A stretch of 63,873 bases of DNA from Gelatoporia subvermispora B (taxonomy: Eukaryota > Basidiomycota > Agaricomycetes > Polyporales > Gelatoporiaceae): NCBI GenBank assembly GCA_000320605.2, contig KB445818.1, positions 291,150-355,022 on the forward strand, given 5' to 3'. Each line of letters starts with the position of its first letter. The stretch's first letter is position 1. The notes under the pieces were generated by a model. That model was not told the DNA's origin. It saw only the letters and a program-made list of their open reading frames with translations, and ran no database searches. This document shows positions 58,448-63,873 of this stretch, piece by piece. The position numbers were made by a program, and so were the translations under genes.

Positions 58448-58785
58448 GATGGAGTCATCGGAGTGATGCTTCTCTTGCGCATCGAGAAGACACCGATGAC
58501 CATGCCGGGGTTGACCGACGTGTTGATGCCGAAGGAGAGGAAGCACGAGTACTGCATGATGACCTACATGTTGAAGTTCTCGAAGCCCGCCTTCGGCCAT
58601 ATCTTGTGTGGGATCCAGAACACGAATGGCATGAACACATCGATCGCGAGCGAGATTCTTGCGCACGACGGAGATGAACTCAGAGTGACCGTCAATGAGC
58701 GCAGAGAACAGGCGCGGGTCACCGGCAGAGTCGCCGCCCTCCTTGCGCGAGGGCTCTTTTTCGAGGCGAAGATGAGGAGCCATAG
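58448..58785 (-). pseudogene. Mosaic of FKS and OPT fragments upstream of the OPT pseudogene
   Basis: Reading the minus strand, an FKS piece (LEKEPSRKEGG, then [16 protein letters not shown]; about 58785 to 58660) is joined directly to an internal OPT piece (about 58655 to 58475). The OPT piece matches 56785-56960 of the adjacent OPT pseudogene at roughly 85-90% by eye. It then runs into the OPT start codon region. The OPT piece is out of frame with the FKS piece. Confidence 0.8.
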
Positions 58786-59581
58786 GCACAGGGAGGCGAG
58801 GCGTGCAGATAAAAGGCCGTTGGAGAGACAGAATAGCGGCAGTATAGTGACGTTGTGAAATGCTCAGGGGGGCGTCCCACGGTAAGTCCAGAGGGTAAAG
58901 CGAGCGAGCGAGCGAGACCAGATGACAAGCCCTGCGTGACGCGACCGAGGAGAAACCTCGGAATATGTCCGCCTGGAAGCAAAGAGACAAGTCGCGTGGC
59001 ACCAAGGTTCGCCCAGAAGAATCCGAATTGCTCCCAGTAAGCGCACCTGTCTCAGATCAGGCCAATTAGATGTGGCAGTTCACTTGACACCGTGCGACCA
59101 GTCCTACGAGTCGCGAGTCAGCGGACTGTGCCAGTGGGCATGCGGCTGCAGCATAGAGTCGAGGCATCGACTTTGAGTTTCTGATACGCGTCGCCGCGAG
59201 CTGCAGGAAAAGATGCAAAGCGGGGACTTCGAGGGTACAGCTAGCTACCAGTGTGAGTCCAGGCACCAGACTAGCTCGAGAAATCGCGCCGCGAGTAAAA
59301 TTGTAGCTCAAGGATGCAGAACTGATCAGAAGGCCGCCAGACATTTAAGTCAGTGATCGAGCGCAGCGAGGAATTAGTTGTTGTGAGCGGCGAGACTGTC
59401 GGATAATTCGGAATGCGTATTGTGCATGTGGAAGTGATGTCGCAACCGGACAATCGGTCACGTGAGGCCTTCCGCGTGGCTACTGCTAGTTATAGCAGGA
59501 ATTCGACTCCGGGAGATTTTGTGAACTGTGGTAAACTAATGATACAATTGTGTAGTTGTCCGTACATGAAAAGTAAAGAAT
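58786..59581. other. No gene recognised
   Basis: A short (GAGC)n run lies near 58900-58918. The rest is anonymous sequence between the mosaic and the transposase gene and could contain the 3' end of the mobile element. Confidence 0.45.
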
Positions 59582-62500
59582 CTACATAGACCACAAGCTT
59601 TGGATATGAAGGAACATGTCAGAGTCACTGGTATCAACTACGAAATGGTCAGAAGTAACATCATGTGCCAGAGCAAGTAAGGTCCCACGAATTACTGATA
59701 AAAATGGTATGACTTCGCATAAACGTGACGCTTCACGTACCCGAAGCAGCTCCAGATCTTTGTCCATCTGCTGTCGTAATTGGCTTGTAGGTTTGTACCG
59801 CTCAAAAGGTCGAATGAACAGGTACGGTAAAACTTCTTTTGGGCTGATCTTTACCGTGAAGGCAAAAATCATCTGACCAAATGAGAACGAGTCGTCGGTA
59901 TCACTGGTCTTGAACATCACATGGTCGTAGCGAGGGTTTCCATTCTATTCTGGAGTGCATCGCAAGTAGTCGGTGGCAATACGCCAGTCAATGATGGACG
60001 TATAGTTTGCCTTGGTGTAACGAAATTCTGTAATCTAGTGCATGTAAGTACAAACCGGAACCAAACAACAGTATAGACTAAGACTTACCAGAGTTGCATC
60101 TGTAAGACTAAATGCTGGTTTATTGTGAATTCTTGTATATGTGTTAATTCGTTCTGCAAGCTGTGACTTGAATCCCCGCAATTGAGGATCACTTGCGAAT
60201 CTTGCTTGCAATTCTTCAAGTGTACAGGGAGGTAGTGCTGCACCAAGATAGATATGCTCAAATTCCGTTGTTGGTTGTTTTGTTTGTGAAACTTCAGCCT
60301 TGCTTGCTTCGTAGTGTGTTGCATGCATATCGATTGAATCGGCTATGAGCGAGAGGTGGTCTTTTTTCAGGATCTAAACTCACGTAAGTAAAATATTACT
60401 AATAAAGAACATAACTTACCTGTTCATCCGTGTTCTTGAAATGAGTAGTTCGATAAATTTTCTTGAGTCTACTATTGCCTTCTTCGCCCGGCTTTGTATT
60501 GCTATTACGTGTTACACCTTTGGCCTTGATATCATCAACCAAATGATGAATAAGATGCTGCTTTGGAAAATTCCACGACTTGAATAGTATATCATCATTT
60601 GCGTTCTCAGCAAATGCTTGATATTGCTGATTATAACCAGTGAGTATATATGTGTGAATAGTTTATGACATACATGGTACAAAATTTATTGTGCTCACCT
60701 GAATCATGCGTGCATACTTGTTAATTGTGGCCTCTAACGCATCTAGAGTCTCAGTTGTATGAACCTCTAATGCTGCGTAGCGTTTCATGTTGATATAGGC
60801 CCGTATGCATTTTAGAAGTTCATATAGTCGTGGGAACTTCTCAGCATATGCTAGTGCAATATCTTGCGTAACGAAAAGAATAATCTAGAGTTACCGTTAG
60901 TGAAGTATCTAAATAGCAGTGTTTCACACTTACTCGCGAAATATCGTCAAACTTGGTACCATCACTAAAGTCAATATTCATGATTTGCTTCCAGTGTGTC
61001 AAGTTGCGCCACACAGGCATTGTGTCACAACTACGAAGTAATTAGACATTATATGGAGTGAGTTAAAATTCTTACTGTTCGTTTACTACTTGAGTTTGTG
61101 TTATCTCTTTGATAACTGTTTTGAGTTCTTCCCATAGATGATAGCCCCATAAACCGAGATCCAGTGTATGCAGCGGATCAAATGAGAGACTATCATAGAG
61201 ATCAGACAAGAAAACTTGGGCGAGCGCATTCTAAAGTACTAATTAGTTATAGTGCTCTTGAAATAATTGAGTACGTACATCAATATTATAGATACCACAT
61301 TCAGTAAGTAGCGCATCACGATCCTTTACTGTTCTCGCGCTTCTCGCTTTTGCTAGAACAGATTGTGTTTCGGCGTAAGAGCGTGCAGCATATACCTCGT
61401 CGTATTCCATAAGGTCATCTCGACTGACATGACACTTAGGACATGGCTGAAGGCCATTAACGCCCCGGGTCAAGGACATAATCGCCCTGTATAATTTAAT
61501 AAGCTATAGTTTGCAAATAATTTAAACACATACTGCTCCTCATAGTCTGCAGATAATATCAAGATTGTAGGGCGAACCTTGATAGATTGTGGGGCGTTTG
61601 GTGAACGCCACATCATTCGTTCACCCGTATGTGATCGCTCAGCAATTGAAGCAATGATCTTCTCAAACGCCAGATGCCATACAAGGCGCTTAAGCTGTGC
61701 CTGATGTGTAGGCCCAGTAACAAGATCAGTTGGTACCTAAATAAAAATGAGAAATAGTCTGAAAGCTAAAATTAACTCGTACGATAGGAAGCCAACCAAT
61801 TAAGCGACCACCGCCTGGACCTTTACCATTACGAATGTGAACAGGCAGATTGAGACATCTTGCGACTACAGGATAGCCTTTAATGTGCCCAAAGGTTGAC
61901 AACTTTGTCTTGTCTGCGTAGATTGAAAAGCACAGAGGCTTCTCGCCAATATCAAGTGTACTCTAATAGTAAAACAATGAGAAAATGTTATATAGTTACT
62001 AAATGGCTTACTTGAATAGCCCACCACCGGTCTGCTGTCCACGGTTCGTCATAAAATCGAATGTACTCCTCGCCATTGTACTTTGACAGTTGCTCTGCAT
62101 CCCAAGTGAGGTGAGGTGCTAACAACGGGTCCGCAACGATATTCTCCGCCCATGCCCACAGATCCTTATAGTACACTTCAAATTTGAACTTCTTTTCCCC
62201 AGACCTCTCCTTCCAAGGTACAGACAATGAGGAAGACATCCACTACAAAATATGAAAACCAATACATGAGCGATACAACTATAAGCTTACGGGAGCATGT
62301 TTGTACTCCGCTTTCTTCCACTTCTTGTCAATGTCCGTCCGAGTCTGAAAAGTAAAGGGATGTCCTTGCATGACGCCGCGGATGACATCGAGCATTATGT
62401 CCATCTGATCTTGGGTCATCAGGATAGTGAGTCGAGCGAAATCGAACTCCTCGCACGACAGGAACGGCGCATAAGGCGTCTGGGCATCCTCCTCCGGAAC

Positions 62501-63324
62501 AGGAGGCATCCCCATATAGTCACGGGTAAACTCGTGCAGGGGCGCGTAGCGAGTGGGTATACCAGTGTGTGGGTGATGGACAACGCGAATGTCGTCCAGG
62601 CAGGGACTATGTGACCCCAGCTCAGCAGGACCGGGATCTACGCGAAATCGTTAGGCGACAAGTGGAGTGGGTGGCGAGGTCTACATACCATCGGGTCGAT
62701 CAGTGTTGATTGGGGGCGGCGGCACCGGGGAAGCTGTAGGTAGGTGCCCTCCTGAAACAGCAAGCACTTGACATCAGATCATCGAGTACGGAGCTAGATC
62801 GTTGACATACCTTCATGTTGTGTCAGTCTACTACCCGACACATTGCTAGTCGAGTTTGAGGTCGTACGTGTCACTGCTGCAAGAGACAGCATCAGTAACT
62901 CACAAGTACTTGTTACTCACACCTTCGCCATGACACACTGCGTGCACGCACCTACTTACAACCTCCAGGGCGAGTGTATCCCGCCATGGAGGTTGTAAGG
63001 CTGTCGTACATGAACTGCAGTTCGAAAGCAGGACTTACCGAGAACCGCGCCGAACTGCGCCGTTATAGATGCACTTTCACGCGCGATGTCATGCTGAGCC
63101 TGTTGCTCTTCCTCTTCGAGACGTTTGGTGCATGAACGCATGTGCCTTGCAACCCCGTTCGGGGCGCTGAAAACCTTGCCGCAGTGTCGACATGGCGGTA
63201 TAGTGGCCCCTCTGTGCATCGGAACATTGGTGGCGGCGCGGGAGGCAGAGCGAGAGGGGGGGCGAGAGGTGGGGCGAGACGACGGCCGAGACGACGGCTG
63301 AGACGAGGTAGGGACCCGGGGCAT
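59582..63324 (-). CDS. Plavaka-type (CACTA-like) transposase
   Basis: From ATG 63324 a Ser/Pro/Arg-rich leader precedes a Cys-x2-Cys-x12-His-x3-Cys finger (CRHCGKVFSAPNGVARHMRSC). Many short exons follow, carrying blocks in the order known from Agaricomycete Plavaka transposases: PFLSCEEFDFARL; YYKDLWAWAENIVADPLLAP; IRFYDEPWTADRWW; LCFSIYADKTKLSTFG; and SADYEEQ. After these come PCPKCHVSRDDLMEYDEVY, SFDPLHTLDLGLWGYHLW, AYINMKRYAALEVHTTETL, FPKQHLIHHLVDDI, GEEGNSRLKKIYR and a C-terminal segment ending at 59582. Introns are AT-rich, and the whole gene is visibly AT-richer than its neighbours. No stops interrupt the blocks I can read, so it may be intact. It would cut and paste its own element in the nucleus. 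I found no terminal inverted repeats. Confidence 0.75.
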
Positions 63325-63873
63325 GGTTGGGTATTTCGATCTGAATCCTCGCAGCATTGTCGTATTAAGCTGGCTGATGATGTCAAGTATTACAGAATGT
63401 ACACACCTTGATTTACAGTATATACAGTGCTACAGAAGAGGCGCGAGAACGCAACCGACGGCGCAGAGGGCTCGCAACGCTGTAATACCGGATATGTGCC
63501 GGCCCGGGGAACTGCCATAGGAACGACTACCGAGGGCCTTCCAGCTCAACGGAGGACGAGCGAGGAAAGGACGGAAGTCAAAGCCGGAGGCTACGCCCCC
63601 GCTCCACAAGAGGCACGAAGCAGAACTTGACACGGCGCGCACTCTGGCAGACCGGAGGCGGACCTGGAATACCACGGAAGATAGCCCGGGAGCCGCGTTT
63701 CCGCACCACGAGACATCGGAGCCGGCCTTAGCGCATTGGTAACGGGACGCAGCGCACGTGGAGTTCAGACCGGACACATCGAGTTCCAATTAGAAGGGTT
63801 CGGAGGCGGGACACGCCCGTGGTGGCACTCGCCCCGGAAAAGGGCGTACAGGATTCGCATTACACTCGGGACT
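63325..63873. other. No gene recognised
   Basis: Downstream of the transposase start, only short anonymous frames are seen to the end of the window. It may include one terminus of the transposable element, but no inverted repeat partner was found. Confidence 0.4.

Overview
The window looks like nuclear DNA of a wood- or litter-decay basidiomycete (Agaricomycetes, possibly Polyporales; this is inferred from protein families and gene architecture, not from a search). Genes are intron-dense, with phase-consistent introns mostly of 49-63 bp, and several families are typical of this class: a macrofage-activating-type glycoprotein, F-box-like proteins, an MLKL-like/pseudokinase protein and a Plavaka-type transposase. 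Where exon coordinates are given, I checked the splice sites and the reading phase by hand.

Layout. 0-2.2 kb: no gene seen. 2.2-5.3 kb (-): a C2H2 zinc-finger protein apparently fused to an Agaricomycete domain of unknown function; one intron carries a strong hairpin. 6.0 kb (-): an intron-containing tRNA-Glu. 7.0 kb (+): a small FG-L-SSYG protein. 8.3-12.1 kb (-): a Zn2Cys6 transcription factor with a 6-nt microexon. 13.3-14.7 kb: degenerate copies of a carrier-gene tail and a TA-flanked MITE. 14.7-25.7 kb: a housekeeping block with a LEU5-like mitochondrial CoA carrier (-), divergent HOP2 (+), a GPI-type glycoprotein (+) and a PSD2-like phosphatidylserine decarboxylase (+). 27-40 kb: an F-box-like protein, an HSP20-like protein, ATM1 (with one GC-AG intron), a toxD-like oxidoreductase and a leucine-rich-repeat protein.

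40-49 kb is an accessory island. It holds a broken partial copy of the LRR gene, a second MITE copy invaded by a long-armed foldback element, dispersed fragments of an F-box-like gene, and a gene for an MLKL-like N-terminal domain joined to a pseudokinase (a candidate regulated-cell-death protein). 49.3-52.5 kb (+): glucosidase II alpha subunit. 52.8-53.4 kb: an AT-rich stretch with pol III A/B-box-like motifs. 53.5-55.3 kb (-): a conserved Agaricomycete protein.

55.9-58.8 kb is a mosaic of broken pieces of two unrelated genes, an OPT oligopeptide transporter and 1,3-beta-glucan synthase. The pieces are joined out of order, with frameshifts and a large internal deletion. 59.6-63.3 kb (-): a many-exon Plavaka-type transposase in AT-richer DNA. 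I see no operons, CRISPR arrays or bacterial features.
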